Of a DNA stretch of 64,000 bases, positions 1 to 11,747 are shown piece after piece (position 1 is the stretch's first letter; the number at the start of each line of letters is the position of its first letter). The position numbers and the translations under genes were made by a program. The stretch spans positions 43,191,501 to 43,255,500 of the forward strand of contig CM075676.1 in assembly GCA_037962975.1 (NCBI GenBank), given 5' to 3'. Origin of the DNA: Clitoria ternatea (taxonomy: Eukaryota; Streptophyta; Magnoliopsida; Fabales; Fabaceae). The notes below the pieces were generated by a model. It ran no database searches. It had not been told where the DNA came from and saw nothing but the letters and a program-made list of their open reading frames with translations.

Positions 1-1821
1 CCTTGGTTGAGCAATCAACCCAAGCGTCTTTCGTAGCCCATGGTAGGCAGGATATTTTGACTACCGCCATCGGCAGGCCAGAGCACCCAAGAAGGATGCG
101 TGCTGTTGGTTGAGGTGTAGGTAAGTTGTAAATAACTGTATCCTTTCATTTTGTTATCTATTAAATAATTATGGGCTAATCATTCACATTTCACAGGCCT
201 CCGGAGCTATTATGGTGCTCCTGACCCTGCCCCCTCTGTTGAGAAGTTGGTGGAGCAGAAGGTGGCTGTTATGAAGGCTGAGTATCAGGAGGAGATTACG
301 AAGCTCCAGCAGGAGATGGACCGATTCAAGGAGGAGATGAAGGCCTCACTTAGCCACCACCAGGAGACTACTGCACCAGCTACCGACCCACAGGTTAGAT
401 TCCTTATTCTATTTAACTATTTGTTGTTTGTAATCACTTTTTTTCATTGTTGAATAACTTTTGCTTGATGTGTAAATATCTAGGTACGGAGGGTTAGCAC
501 TAAGGGGTCATGCGCTGTAGCTGACTCTGACGATGAAGGGGTCGAGGCTGCAGATACCCGTCAATGTGACCTGTTCATTGATGGGTCAGAGGAGCCAGTT
601 ACCACTGGCATGGTCTACAACTTAGGCCTTTTGGTTCACCATCAGTCATTACTTGATGGAATGTCTAGGGTCTCTGTTGTGCTTCTCCTCGAGGAGGATG
701 CTGCTGTGCCAGTGGCAACTCCAGAGGTGAAGACCGTCGGTCAGGTGGTGGGCCACTTTCTGATGTGGCCCAACATACTTCTGTCGGTTGCTCCTATACA
801 GGTAAAAACCTGAAACACTAACTGATTTTGTTATATTGTCAATTATGGTACAAACTGTGATGGTTGTCAATTGTTTAACAGGAACCGGCATTGAAGGAGC
901 CAGACCCCGTTGATGATCCGATCCAGATGCTATGGCAGATCGGGGCTGAGCTAGGAGAGAATGCTCTTCAGGTCCCATGGCGGCCACTGGTGTTCGGCCG
1001 TCCAAGTTCACTACCGATTTACATTACACGGAGTTACTTGTGTGAGATTATGATGGGGACGACAATGCTGAACATCTCCATCATTCAGCTGTGGGAGCTG
1101 TAAGTATATCATTTTATGTCTAATTTTTTCATTATACAAGTTATTTATCGCTAACCATGTCTTAACTTGTTTAGATTTCTGACAAAAATCTGTGTGGACT
1201 TGGGTTTCGATGGAACTTATAGTTTCTTAGAGCCCTCTTTCATACAGAGGAAAGGAAACAATAAAGAGGACACCCAGGTATACATCTAGAATTGGATATT
1301 TGAGTCTAGGAAGGGTGTATACATAGGCCCGTATCATAAAAGGTAAGATTCTATTCCATAATTATTATCCATTAATTTATGCAATTTGAAGTCTCACTTA
1401 TCACTGGTAACTGCAGCGCTCATTGGACGCTTGTGGTGATCTGTCTCTGGGCTTATCTTGCTTTGTACTTTGATACTATGCACGGGACAGTTCCACAAGA
1501 CCTGAAAAGTATAGTAGACGGGTAAGTTAATCCCTAAAAAATAAGTACAAATTCGATTACATCATTTTTGGTCCTATACGATTCTAACTTATCTTGTGTT
1601 TTATTTGACGTAGGGCAGTGATTGGATACAATCGACTGCTTGGAAGTAAGTCCAGAGGAAGAAAAGTTGCTTGGGTGCACCCAATAGTAAGTCAATCGTA
1701 TTCATTCAAATCTTCAATATATATTTTTTAAGTTACGAATTCACTTATTCTATATTTTATGTCCATTGTAGTCTTATAGGCAGCAGGGTAGCTTCGAGTG
1801 TGGCTATTACGTCATGCACAC

Positions 1822-3996
1822 TGTAACACCCTGGAGCCAACTTGCAAATCTCAAGATAATTACCCTCACCATATAAAATTCTCTTAGATAACTTATTTTT
1901 CACCTGGTAATTATCAAGAGATTCACAACCTGATTCTAGAGGTTACTGATACAATATCAGAGTACGCAACCTTTACATAATTAACTTCTTATTATTATAC
2001 ATAACATCAGAGTTCCATACATATTATATTTTACAACAGACACCTAGATCTTATAAAATATAAAGATTTAAAGTACCAAAACATAGCATACACATAATAC
2101 AGCCATAGTAGCCATGCAAGCAAGCATCATCATCAAAAGCCTTCATAATTCATCCACATCAAGCATCATCCACTTTGTTACATGTCTTCCTGATTAACTA
2201 CTAAAGGGTTGCTACAAGTAACAGAAAGAGTGAGATAAAATATCAAATAAATAGAAATTAAATCAGAACAAACACAATAACAAGTAGGATGCTATGCGAT
2301 GCAAATGCCAAACAAGTATTTTGTTTTATACTGATATTATTATATTCTGTTCTTTTATATAAATGAAAATGCATGATAGATCCATTTTGGTGGGAACATC
2401 TGCAGTGATTTCCAACAATAACATTTTTACGGATATCCAATCGATTCCGCGCCCCATAATGCAACACCACATCGGATATCATAATATCAATAACAAGTGT
2501 TGCAGGACCCCCTTAAGGACACACTGCTTAGCCCTTAAGACGGCCGTAGTGTAAAACCACCGCAGAGGTCTGTGCTCAACAGAGCACGTTCCCCCACCGG
2601 GAACCCCCTCAAAGAACCCCCCTGCGGATTCTTTGAACGGCCAATGCATATGATGCATGAATGCAGTAAATTTATATCAATAAATTTATTCATAATTTTA
2701 ACAATAAGAATTTATTGTAAAATTCAAGAAGATACGACATTTCATCATATTTACAAGTATAATCCATATACTATATGTAAAAATATGGAAATATAATATA
2801 AACTAATTACTACATTTAATAATTCAAACAATAAGGAAACATTTTTCATGTAAACTACTATAATTATTATTCCAAGGGTTATGGAAACACATTTTCCATA
2901 ACATTTATTGAATTATCATACTATCTATTTCAAGGAACATAGAAACATATTTTCAAAATAGTTATTTTATCCATTTATTTAATTAAATAACTTTAATATT
3001 ATTTTGTTTAAAAAAATTTAGATTTTGATAATTTTTAATGTCTTAGTAGTTAAGATTTAAGTAGATGTTAACAATGATATATACATATAAGGTAGTATAG
3101 TAAAAGAAAATTGACAAAAATACCAACAAAAACTTAAAATAGAAACTCTGAAACTATTAGTGCACCACCTATTAGTGCGGTTGTAACAGGAACCACACTA
3201 ATAGGGTCCTGCATATGCTGTTACGAGAACAACATATAGTTTTTGTGATTTTATACGTTTTAACCATTCCAATTTGCAATTTAAGCATACCAAATGATGT
3301 TAAATCATCATATAACATTAGAAATATATTATATATCATATTTCAATGTATTAATGTAAATTTCAAAATTTAATTCCTTTAACTAAAAAAAATTAACTAT
3401 TCATATTTAATGTTATTTAGTCAAATACTGATATATTTCTAATCTAATTTCCATCTATCCGATATTCCATCCCCTCTTTCTTACCTTAATTTCAGATTCC
3501 CGAACTCGGTTTGTGCTCAAGCTCCTTGTTTCTCCTCGAATCTTCAATGGAAAATGGTTTCTAGGATTCCAAAATTGAAGGCCTTAGAGTTACAAAAACG
3601 AAGGTTTGAAGGTTTGAATTCGAAGATAATAGAGGATAGAAGGATGTGGGTGATTTGGTTTCAAGAAAAAATAAGGTGGGAGGCCATTTATATAGGCAAG
3701 AATGGCGGTGGAAATGAGGCGGTGAAGGAAGAAGGAGACACAGAGAGTTTTCGAGAGAGAGAAGATATTTTCTCTTTTTTTAATATAATAATGGGTTCCT
3801 TAATAATTCTACGTTTTATTATCATATTTTATTTCCTTTTATTCTCATTTTAAATCTGATTTTCGAAATAAAAATTTCCCTGTAACCAGGATAAAATTTC
3901 CTATTTTCTAAGATTTATTTCTTATTTTTTTAAGAAACTTTAACTTTTTACTGTTTAATTACCGATTCAAATTTAATTAAAAATTGGGTTGTTAAA
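1822..3996 (-). repeat. 3' LTR of the Tekay-like element
   Basis: Left repeat in window order, which is the downstream (3') LTR of the minus-strand element; 2,175 bp. It begins TGTAACACCC in window orientation and ends ...GGTTGTTAAA where the partner ends ...GGTTGTTACA, so its outer coding-sense base pair is mutated. It matches 8711-10879 along its full length with scattered substitutions. A GAAGGAGACACAGAGAG-type segment near 3727 is 12 bp longer than in the partner. Small open frames inside it are not conserved proteins. Confidence 0.92.
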
Positions 3997-4010
3997 CTCT
4001 CCCCCCGTTA
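3997..4010 (-). other. Polypurine tract of the Tekay-like element
   Basis: On the minus strand the bases just before the 3' LTR read TAACGGGGGGAGAG, a purine-rich tract abutting the LTR start. This is where plus-strand DNA synthesis is primed in LTR retrotransposons. Confidence 0.85.
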
Positions 4011-4045
4011 TAAAAATTTTGTCCTCGAAATTTAAACGTACCTTG

Positions 4046-7000
4046 TTAGAATAATTCAGGATATTGACTCCTCATTTCATCTTCTCGTTCCCAAGTCATG
4101 CTTATTTCATCTCCTTGTTGCCAAGCTACTTTCACCAATGAGATCTCCTTGCCTCTTAGTCGCTTGACGTCTCTATCCATTATCTTCACTGGTGTTACTG
4201 GAATCGTAAGGTTTTTCTTAACTTCTATATCATCAGTTTCGATCACATGGTCTGGGTCAGGTACATACTTTCGTAATTATGAGACATGGAACACATTATG
4301 AAGATTGGAAAGGTGAGGCAGCAATGCGATCTGATATGCCACTTTACTAATTCTTTTCAGGATCTCATATGGCCCTATATACCTTGGAGTAAGCTTCTTA
4401 CTTTTTAACACTCTTCCAACTGCTTTGTTGAATGATACTTTTAAGAATACATAATCTCCAACTTGGAATTCTAATGGCTTCCTTCTTTGATCATAATATG
4501 ACTTCTGTCGATCCTGCGTAATTTTCATCCTTTCTCTAATCATTTGAATTTGCTTTGTCGTTTGCCGGACAATTTCTGGTCCAAGAGTCAGGTGCTCACC
4601 TGTCTCTAACCAACAGATTGGTGTCCTGCACTTCCTACCATACAATGCTTCATATGGTGCCATCCCAATGCTTGAGTGATAACTGTTATTATATGTGAAT
4701 TCGATTAGTGGAAGGTAATGTTCCCAGCTTCCTCCATGTTCTAACACACATGCTCTCAGTAAATCCTCCAGACTTTGGATAGTCCTCTTTGACTGTCCAT
4801 CAGTCTGTGGATGATAGGCAGAGCTTAACTTTAGTCTGGTACCAAGTTCTTTATGTAAACTTCCCCAGAATCGAGAAGTAAATCTAGGATCTCTATCAGA
4901 CACTATACTTGATGGTACCCCATGTAGTCTCACTATCTCCTTTATGTACACTTGAGCCAATTTCTCAAGTGAATACTTCATGTTGATTGGAAGAAAATGG
5001 GCTGATTTTGTTAATCTATCTACTATCACCCAGATAGCATCATTGCCTCTTTGTGTTCTAGGCAAGCCTGACACAAAGTCCATGGCAATGTCATCCCATT
5101 TCCATACAGGTATTTCTAGTGGTTGTAATCCACCAGATGGTTTTTGATGTTCAACTTTACTTTTCTGACATATTAAGCAAGATGAAATATACTCAGCTAT
5201 CTCCTTTTTCATCCTCTTCCACCAGAAATCCTTTCTTAAGTCTTGATACATCTTCGTAGATCCAGGATGAATACTAAGCATGCTTTTATGGGCTTCATCT
5301 AGAATCATCTTCTTTAGTTCTGCATCCTCTGGGACACATATTCTTCTTTTCATCCTCTATACTCCATCTGAACCTTCTTGTAATCCCAGATCTTTTCCAT
5401 TATGTTGTGTCTCGATCATTTCTTGAAGACATACATCCAATCTTTGTTTTTCACACACTATTTTCAGAAAATCATTAGTGATTTTCAGAACTCCGACAAC
5501 CATATTTACTGTAGATTTCTCCTCAACTGCTATGTTTAGGTCTCTAAATTGTTTAATCATTTCTAATTCTTTTATCATTAAAGCTGCCATATGAATAGCT
5601 TTTCTACTAAGTGCGTCAGCAACCACGTTGGCTTTCCCCAGGTGGTACTTCAACTCAAAGTCATAGTCCTTTAGAAATTCCATCCATCGGCGTTGTCTCA
5701 TGTTTAATTCTTTTTGGTCAAACAGGTATTTGAGACTCTTATGGTCACTATAAACTTCAAACAGTCATGAGTAGGGTAATTAAGTTGGTGTGGTCGTAAT
5801 TGCCTTGAAGCATAAGCAATTACTTTTCTTTGTTGCATTAGGACACAACCAAGTCCCAACTTTGAAGCATCACAATAAACTTTAAAGTTTTCTTGGGGGT
5901 TTGGTAAAGCTAGAACTGGTGCAGTTGTTAATCTTCTCTTTAATTCTTGGAAACTTGCTTCGTATTCAGGAGTCCAAATAAAAGGTTTATTTTTACAGGT
6001 TAATTGAGTCATTGGTAGAGCAATTCGGGAGAATCCTTCAATAAATCTTCGGTAGTAGCCCGCGAGTCCTAAGAAACTCCTAATTTTTGTGACAGTCTTT
6101 GGCCTTTCCCAAGCTATTACAGCTTCAATCTTCACAGGGTCGACTGACACTCCATTATTAGATATCACATGGCCTAAAAATTTTACTTCATTAAGCCAAA
6201 ACTCACATTTGGATAGTTTGGCATATAGCTGCTTCTCTTTTAATATTTGTAGCACTAAGTACAAATGCTCCTCATGCTCTTCCTTGGTTTTGGAATAGAT
6301 GAGAATATCATCTATAAAGACAATGACAAATTGATCAAGGTATGGATGGAATATCCGGTTCATGTAGTCCATGAACACGGCTGGGGCATTAGTTACACCA
6401 AAAGGCATAACTAAATATTCATAATGGCCATAGCGTGTTCTAAAGGCTGTCTTTGGAATATCTTCTTTCTTTACACGAATTTGATGGTATCCCGATCTCA
6501 GGTCTATCTTGGAGAACACAGTAGCTCCTCGTAGTTGATCAATAAGGTCATCGATCCTCGGTAACGAATATTTATTCTTAACGGTGACTTTATTCAGTTG
6601 GCGATAATCAACATAAAGTCTCATACTACCGTCCTTCTTCTTGACTAGTAGTACAGGTGCTCCCCAAGGAGATACACTAGGTCGTATGAATTGCTTTTCT
6701 AATAACTCATCCACTTGCTTCTTTAATTCAGTCAGTTCCATTGGAGACATTCTATAGGGTGCTCTAGAAATGGGTTCTGCTCCAGGAATTAGGTCAATAG
6801 AGAATTCTATCTCTCGTTGAGGAGGTAATCCTAAAACATCCTTAGGGAATACTTCTGAGAATTCACAGACTACTGGTATCTTACTTACATCAGGAATAAC
6901 TTTCCCTTCTGTAAGTGTAAATACCATAAACAATTGGGCTTCATTATTCAAGGAATATCCTATAGGGTTTTGTGAGGCATCATACTCCTGACACTTCATG

Positions 7001-8448
7001 TTGTCAGGTGGAAAGATCACGATTTTATTACGGCAATCCACAAGGACATGGTTAGCAGATAGCCAATCCATCCCCAAGATAATTTCCAAGTCCTTTAATG
7101 GTAAACATACTAAGTTCACGTTAAAATTTCTACCCCCTATATGTATAGAACAGCCTTCACACACGTTAGCTGTTCTAAGATGGTTACCAGTAGGAGTAGA
7201 GACAAGCAAATCATATTGCATAGATTTCATAGGTAAATTCAGACGCCTAACACATTCTTCAGCAATGAAAGAATGTGTCACGCCAGAATCAAATAAGACA
7301 GATAAGGTAGTGTCGTTAAGAATGCACTCACTTTGTACTAAGTCGTCTGCTTGTGATGCCTCTGATCCACTGATTGCAAATACTCTGCCAGCTGCCGGTG
7401 ATTTGTTTTGATTATTCACTAGTTGTCCACTTTCTCGTCCTCGACTAGCTGTGCCTTTGACATTAAGTCCTCCGCGACCATTGGTATTACGTCCATCTCG
7501 AATGTTGGCTCCTCCTCTGTTGGCTCCATTGTTGTTGTTCTCGGTTTTAACATTCACAGTGTCAGTGCCTTGGTGAAGTTGTGGGCAATTAGGATGAATA
7601 TGTCCCTTTTGGTTGTATTGGAAACAAGTAACATCTGTCTGTGTGCAATCACGGGTTCTATGATTTCCTCCACATTTGTAGCAGTTCCATGTGATTGGTT
7701 GGTTCGCGCGTCCTTCAGAAGATGATCCTCCTCGAAATTGATTCTGATTAAATGTTCCTCGCCTTTTAAAGTTCACTAGTTGAGGTCTCAATTGTTTACT
7801 GCTTTTCTCTTGCTCGATCCTGGCCCGATGGTTCTCTTCAAATATTCTGCATTTGTTGATTAAAGTAGGAAAACTTCTAATTTCCTGATGTCCTATGGCT
7901 TCTTTAATTTCTGGCCTTAAGCCATTTTTAAATTTGACGCATTTAGAAGCCTCAGTCCCTGGTTGTTGGAAAAGAGGATAGAACAATGATAGTTCCTTGA
8001 ATTTGGTAGTGTATTCTCCGACAGACATATTCCCTTGCTTTAATTCTAAAAATTCTAATTCCTTTTTGCTCCTGACACTAGCAGGGAAATATTTCTCGAG
8101 AAAGGTTTCTTTAAAATTCTGCCAGTTGAGCAGCCTACCAGCTTCCAGTAACCTATCACGAGCAAAGATCCACCAATTCTCTGCTTCTCCTACCATCATA
8201 TAGGTAGCGTATTCTACCTTCTGGGCTTCAGAGCAAGGTAAGGATCGAAAAATATGTTCCATTTCTTTAATCCATAGGTAAGCCACCTCTAGATTATAGT
8301 CTCCTTTGAATTGGGTAGGTTTCCTTTTCAGGAAGCGGTCAAGTCCATGGGTTCCCTCGGCTAACCTTTGTTGTTCCTGTCTTTCAAGGATCTCAGCAAA
8401 GCGATTGAATGCAGCAGCCATAGCATCATCATTCTGACGTCTAGCCAT
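4046..8448 (-). pseudogene. gag-pol polyprotein of the Tekay-like element, disrupted
   Basis: The first open segment (8448 down to 5704, 914 codons) holds gag (retrotransposon gag fold about residues 40-200), a zinc-knuckle region at 256-288, protease with FDSG at 386-389, reverse transcriptase with catalytic FIDD at 711-714, and the start of RNase H (YCDAS). Knuckle 1 has CX2CX3HX4C spacing and knuckle 2 has lost a Cys to Tyr. A frameshift near 5760-5830 breaks RNase H. The frame then continues 5701-5357 (RNase H tail, VVADALSRKA), crosses an in-frame TAG at 5354-5359, and gives integrase at 5353-4277, with HHCC residues H22, H29, C59 and C62 and Asp in MDF (D92) and SDRD. A second in-frame stop (TAA at 4277-4279) precedes the C-terminal piece ending at 4046. 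The catalytic Glu expected after DGQS is Lys (residue 189 of that segment). The domains are certain; function is lost. Confidence 0.92.
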
Positions 8449-8691
8449 TTCTTATCCTACAGGTATAAGTACCACTGCATTCAGTTACAGAGTATCTAAT
8501 ATACTCAGAGTTCTAACAATTTTTATGTTATCTAACTAGTAATTATACTAAACAAAAACATATAAAGAGCACACATAACACACAAGCACACAAATTTCAA
8601 ACAAACAAAAATCAAGGTTCACACACTTCAAGCTATCTTATGTTAATCTCTAGTCACTTCCTAAGGTTTTCTTTATATTTTATAAATCATT

Positions 8692-8703
8692 GCTCTGATA
8701 CCA
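8692..8703 (-). other. Primer binding site, initiator tRNA-Met type
   Basis: The minus strand reads TGGTATCAGAGC, the common plant retrotransposon site complementary to the 3' end of initiator tRNA-Met. It lies 7 bases inside the 5' LTR border at 8711. This is only a 12-base match and not a tRNA gene. Confidence 0.88.
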
Positions 8704-8710
8704 CTTCAGT

Positions 8711-10879
8711 TGTAACACCCTAGAGCCAACTTGCAAATCTCAAGAAAATTACCCTCACCATATAAAATTCTCTTAGATAACTTATTTTTCACCTGGTAAT
8801 TATCAAGAGATTCACAACCTGATTCCAGAGGTTACTGATACAATATCAGAGTACGCAACCTTTACATAATTAACTTCTTATTATTATACATAACATCAGA
8901 GTTCCAGACATATTATATTTTACAACAGGCACCTAGATCTTATAAAATATAAAGATTTAAAGTACCAAAACATAGCATACACATAATACAGCCATAGTAG
9001 CCATGCAAGCAAGCATCATCATCAAAAGCCTTCATAATTCATCCACATCAAGCATCATCCACTTTGTTACATGTCTTCCTGATTAACCACTAAAGGGTTG
9101 CCACAAGTAACAGAAAGAGTGAGATAAAATATCAAATAAATAGAAATTAAATCAGAACAAACACAATCACAAGTAGGATGCTATGCGATGCAAATGCCAA
9201 ACAAGTATTTTGTTTTATACTGATATTATTATATTCTGTTCTTTTATATAAATGAAAATGCATGATGGATCCATTCTGGTGGGAACATCTGCAGTGATTT
9301 CCAACAATAACATTTTTACAGATATCCAACCGATACCGCGCCCCATAATGCAACACCACATCGGATATCATAATATCAATAACAAGTGTTGCGGGACCCC
9401 CCTTAAGGACACACTGCTTAGCCCTTAAGACGGCCGTGGTATAAAACCACCGTAGAGGTCTGTGCTCAACAGAGCACGTTCCCCTACCGGGAACCCCCTC
9501 AAAGAACCCCCCTGCGGATTCTTTGAACGGCCAATGCATATGATGCATGAATGCAGTAAATTTATATCAATAAATTTATTCATAATTTTAACAATAAGAA
9601 TTTATTGTAAAATTCAAGAAGATACGACATTTCATCATATTTACAAGTATAATCCATATACTATATGTAAAAATATGGAAATATAATATAAACTAATTAC
9701 TACATTTAATAATTCAAACAATAAGGAAACATTTTTCATGTAAACTACTATAATTATTATTCCAAGGGTTATGGAAACACATTTTCCATAACATTTATTG
9801 AATTATCATACTATCTATTTCAAGGAATATAGAAACATATTTTCAAAATAGTTATTTTATCCATTTATTCAATTAAATAACTTTAATATTATTTTGTTTA
9901 AAAAAATTTAGATTTTGATAATTTTTAATGTCTTAGTAGTTAAGATTTAAGTAGATGTTAACAATGATATATACATATAAGGTAGTATAGTAAAAGAAAA
10001 TTGACAAAAATACCAACAAAAACTTAAAATAGAAACTCTGAAACTATTAGTGCACCACCTATTAGTGCGGTTGTAACAGGAACCGCACTAATAGGGTCCT
10101 GCATATGCTGTTACGAGAACAACATATAGTTTTTGTGATTTTATACGTTTTAACCATTCTAATTTGCAATTTAAGCATACCAAATGATGTTAAATCATCA
10201 TATAACATTAGAAATATATTATATATCATATTTCAATGTATTAATGTAAATTTCAAAATTTAATTCCTTTAACTAAAAAAAATTAACTATTCACATTTAA
10301 TGTTATTTAGTCAAATACTGATATATTTCTAATCTAATTTCCATCTATCCGATATTCTATCCCCTCTTTCTTACCTTAATTTCAGATTCCCGAACTCGGT
10401 TTGTGCTCAAGCTCCTTGTTTCTCCTCGAATCTTCAATGGAAAATGGTTTCTAGGATTCCAAAATTGAAGGCCTTAGAGTTACAAAAACGAAGGTTTGAA
10501 GGTTTGAATTCGAAGATAATAGAGGATAGAAGGATGTGGGTGATTTGGTTTCAAGAAAAAATAAAGTGGGAGGCCATTTATATAGGCAAGAATGGCGGTG
10601 GAAATGAGGCGGTGAAGGAGACACAGAGAGTTTTCGAGAGAGAAGATATTTTCTCTTTTTTTTTAATATAATAATGGGTTTCTTAATAATTCTACGTTTT
10701 ATTATCGTATTTTATTTCCTTTTATTCTCATTTTAAATCCGATTTTCGAAATAAAAATATCCCTGTAACCAGGATAAAATTTCCTATTTTCTAAGATTTA
10801 TTTCTTATTTTTTTAAGAAACTTTAACTTTTCACTGTTTAATTACCGATTCAAATTTAATTAAAAATTAGGTTGTTACA
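8711..10879 (-). repeat. 5' LTR of the Tekay-like element
   Basis: Right repeat in window order, the upstream (5') LTR of the minus-strand element; 2,169 bp. It begins TGTAACACCC and ends GGTTGTTACA in window orientation, an intact TG...CA border with short inverted ends. It should contain the element's promoter, but I cannot place a TATA box with confidence in such AT-rich sequence. Confidence 0.92.
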
Positions 10880-11375
10880 CACACCATGCTGACCATCGTC
10901 CAACAACATTTAGTAGATCGATGGACAGATATAAGTCTTATCATTTGGACTAGTTTTCTACCAATTTCATCAAATTCATGTAATAAATATAGTTTTTGTT
11001 CTAATTGTTTTGTGTATTGTTTGTAGTACTTTCAAGACCGTTCATACTTCTCTAAGACACTTGTAGATAATGTTAGAAACCAATGGGCCGCATACTTCAT
11101 TGAAGTCAAGAAAGGACTTAGCTAGATATAGGATCTTTATTCTCTTATTATATGTATCTAGTGTAGGATTTAGGGTTTACATTTTATTAGGTTACATTCA
11201 TCTGAATTGTATATAGTTTCATTTTTTAGGTTGTTATGAATTGATATCAAATTAATGTTATATACATACCATTCTTTTTATATATTGTTACTGGATATGC
11301 TGGGATATACTGTATATTGTGCTGGTTATCTGATTGCAGGTTTGAGAAACAATAAAACAGAAACCATATTAAAAA

Positions 11376-11747
11376 AAACCTCATTATTTAATCACGGTTA
11401 TGGTAAGAACCGTGATTATAGACCCTATTTATCCACGGTTACTACCATAACCGTGATTATACATAGTCTGTAAGTGAAGTTTTATGACTACTTATGTTCA
11501 CGGTTATGCTAGACAACCGTGATTATACATAGTCTGTTATATTCATGGTTATGCTCGACAACCGTGATTACATATGTTCTTATTTAATCACGGTTACGAA
11601 CAACCGTAATTAGATATAATTTATAATCACAGTTGTTAACCGTGGTTAAACGCCCTCATCTACTACCACGGCTGCAACAACCACGGTTCATTAACCGTGA
11701 TTAAAAGTCATTTTTAACCGTAATTATATCCATTTTTTCCACTAGTA
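11376..11747. repeat. CACTA subterminal repeat block (AATCACGGTT family)
   Basis: About a dozen copies of a 10-base motif, AATCACGGTT or its reverse complement AACCGTGATT, with one-base variants, packed in both orientations over about 370 bp and often paired as short hairpins. The block ends at the CACTA-type terminus near 11747. Arrays of this kind are where the subterminal-binding transposon protein docks in En/Spm-like elements; that role is inferred from the family. Confidence 0.8.

Larger units (their letters stand above)
1822..10879 (-). mobile_element. Complete Ty3/gypsy LTR retrotransposon, Tekay/Del chromovirus type
   Basis: A full-length 9,058-bp element on the minus strand. Two long terminal repeats (1822-3996 and 8711-10879) start with TG and end with CA or its mutated form. 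They flank a gag-pol region, a 12-base primer binding site and a polypurine tract. The 5-bp sequence CACAC lies directly outside both ends (1817-1821 and 10880-10884), so this is an insertion with an intact target duplication. The polyprotein order is gag, protease, reverse transcriptase, RNase H, integrase, which is Ty3/gypsy order. The C-terminus (WEREDEMRSQYPELF) resembles Tekay/Del chromoviruses. The LTRs differ by roughly 1-2 percent by eye plus a 12-bp indel, suggesting a fairly recent insertion. The coding region carries one frameshift and two in-frame stops, so it is not autonomous. A leader of about 240 bp separates the primer site from gag. Confidence 0.9.
1..11125 (+). pseudogene. 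CACTA-borne En/Spm and ULP1-like cysteine protease gene, split by an LTR element
   Basis: A multi-exon gene with good GT/AG borders. Exons I can place are about 1-120, 197-393, 484-801, 882-1099, 1175-1342, 1417-1521, 1614-1686, 1772-1821 continuing at 10885, and a last exon from 11027 to the TAG at 11123-11125. The first exon resembles the C-terminal motif of Ptta/En/Spm proteins (GRPEHPRRMRAVG), followed by a short coiled-coil stretch. Later exons form a ULP1/C48 peptidase core: catalytic His in AHWTLVVICLWAY, Asp in YFDTMHG, and Gln/Cys in QQGSFECGYYVMH. The last exon has the usual WAAYFIEV-type tail. It is broken by TGA in exon 1, TAG in exon 5 (about 1287) and the 9-kb insertion just after the catalytic Cys motif. 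Such proteases are common passengers of plant CACTA elements; their role is not settled. This is not a host SUMO protease. Confidence 0.75.
1..11747 (+). mobile_element. CACTA (En/Spm) DNA transposon, right part
   Basis: The right-hand portion of a CACTA-type element runs in from beyond the left edge. The window opens inside sequence matching the C-terminal part of plant Ptta/En/Spm transposase proteins, continues into a ULP1-like protease gene, and ends in a block of short subterminal repeats. The last bases, around 11739-11747, read CCACTAGTA, which is the reverse complement of a CACTAGTGG-type terminus with its outermost base changed. A complete LTR retrotransposon (1822-10879) sits inside it and accounts for most of its apparent length. 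The left end lies outside the window, so the 3-bp target duplication cannot be tested. The class call is firm; the exact end is less certain because the first terminal base is mutated. Confidence 0.75.

Noticed and set aside
3554..3853. 99-codon frame within the Tekay-like LTR
   Set aside because: The matching frame in the other LTR is shortened by a 12-bp indel and ends elsewhere; no domain is seen.
8692..8703. tRNA gene
   Set aside because: Only the 12-base complement of a tRNA 3' end is present; it is a retrotransposon primer site.
1..11125. Host SUMO protease gene
   Set aside because: The protease domain is joined to En/Spm-type sequence and ends next to CACTA subterminal repeats, so it is a transposon passenger.
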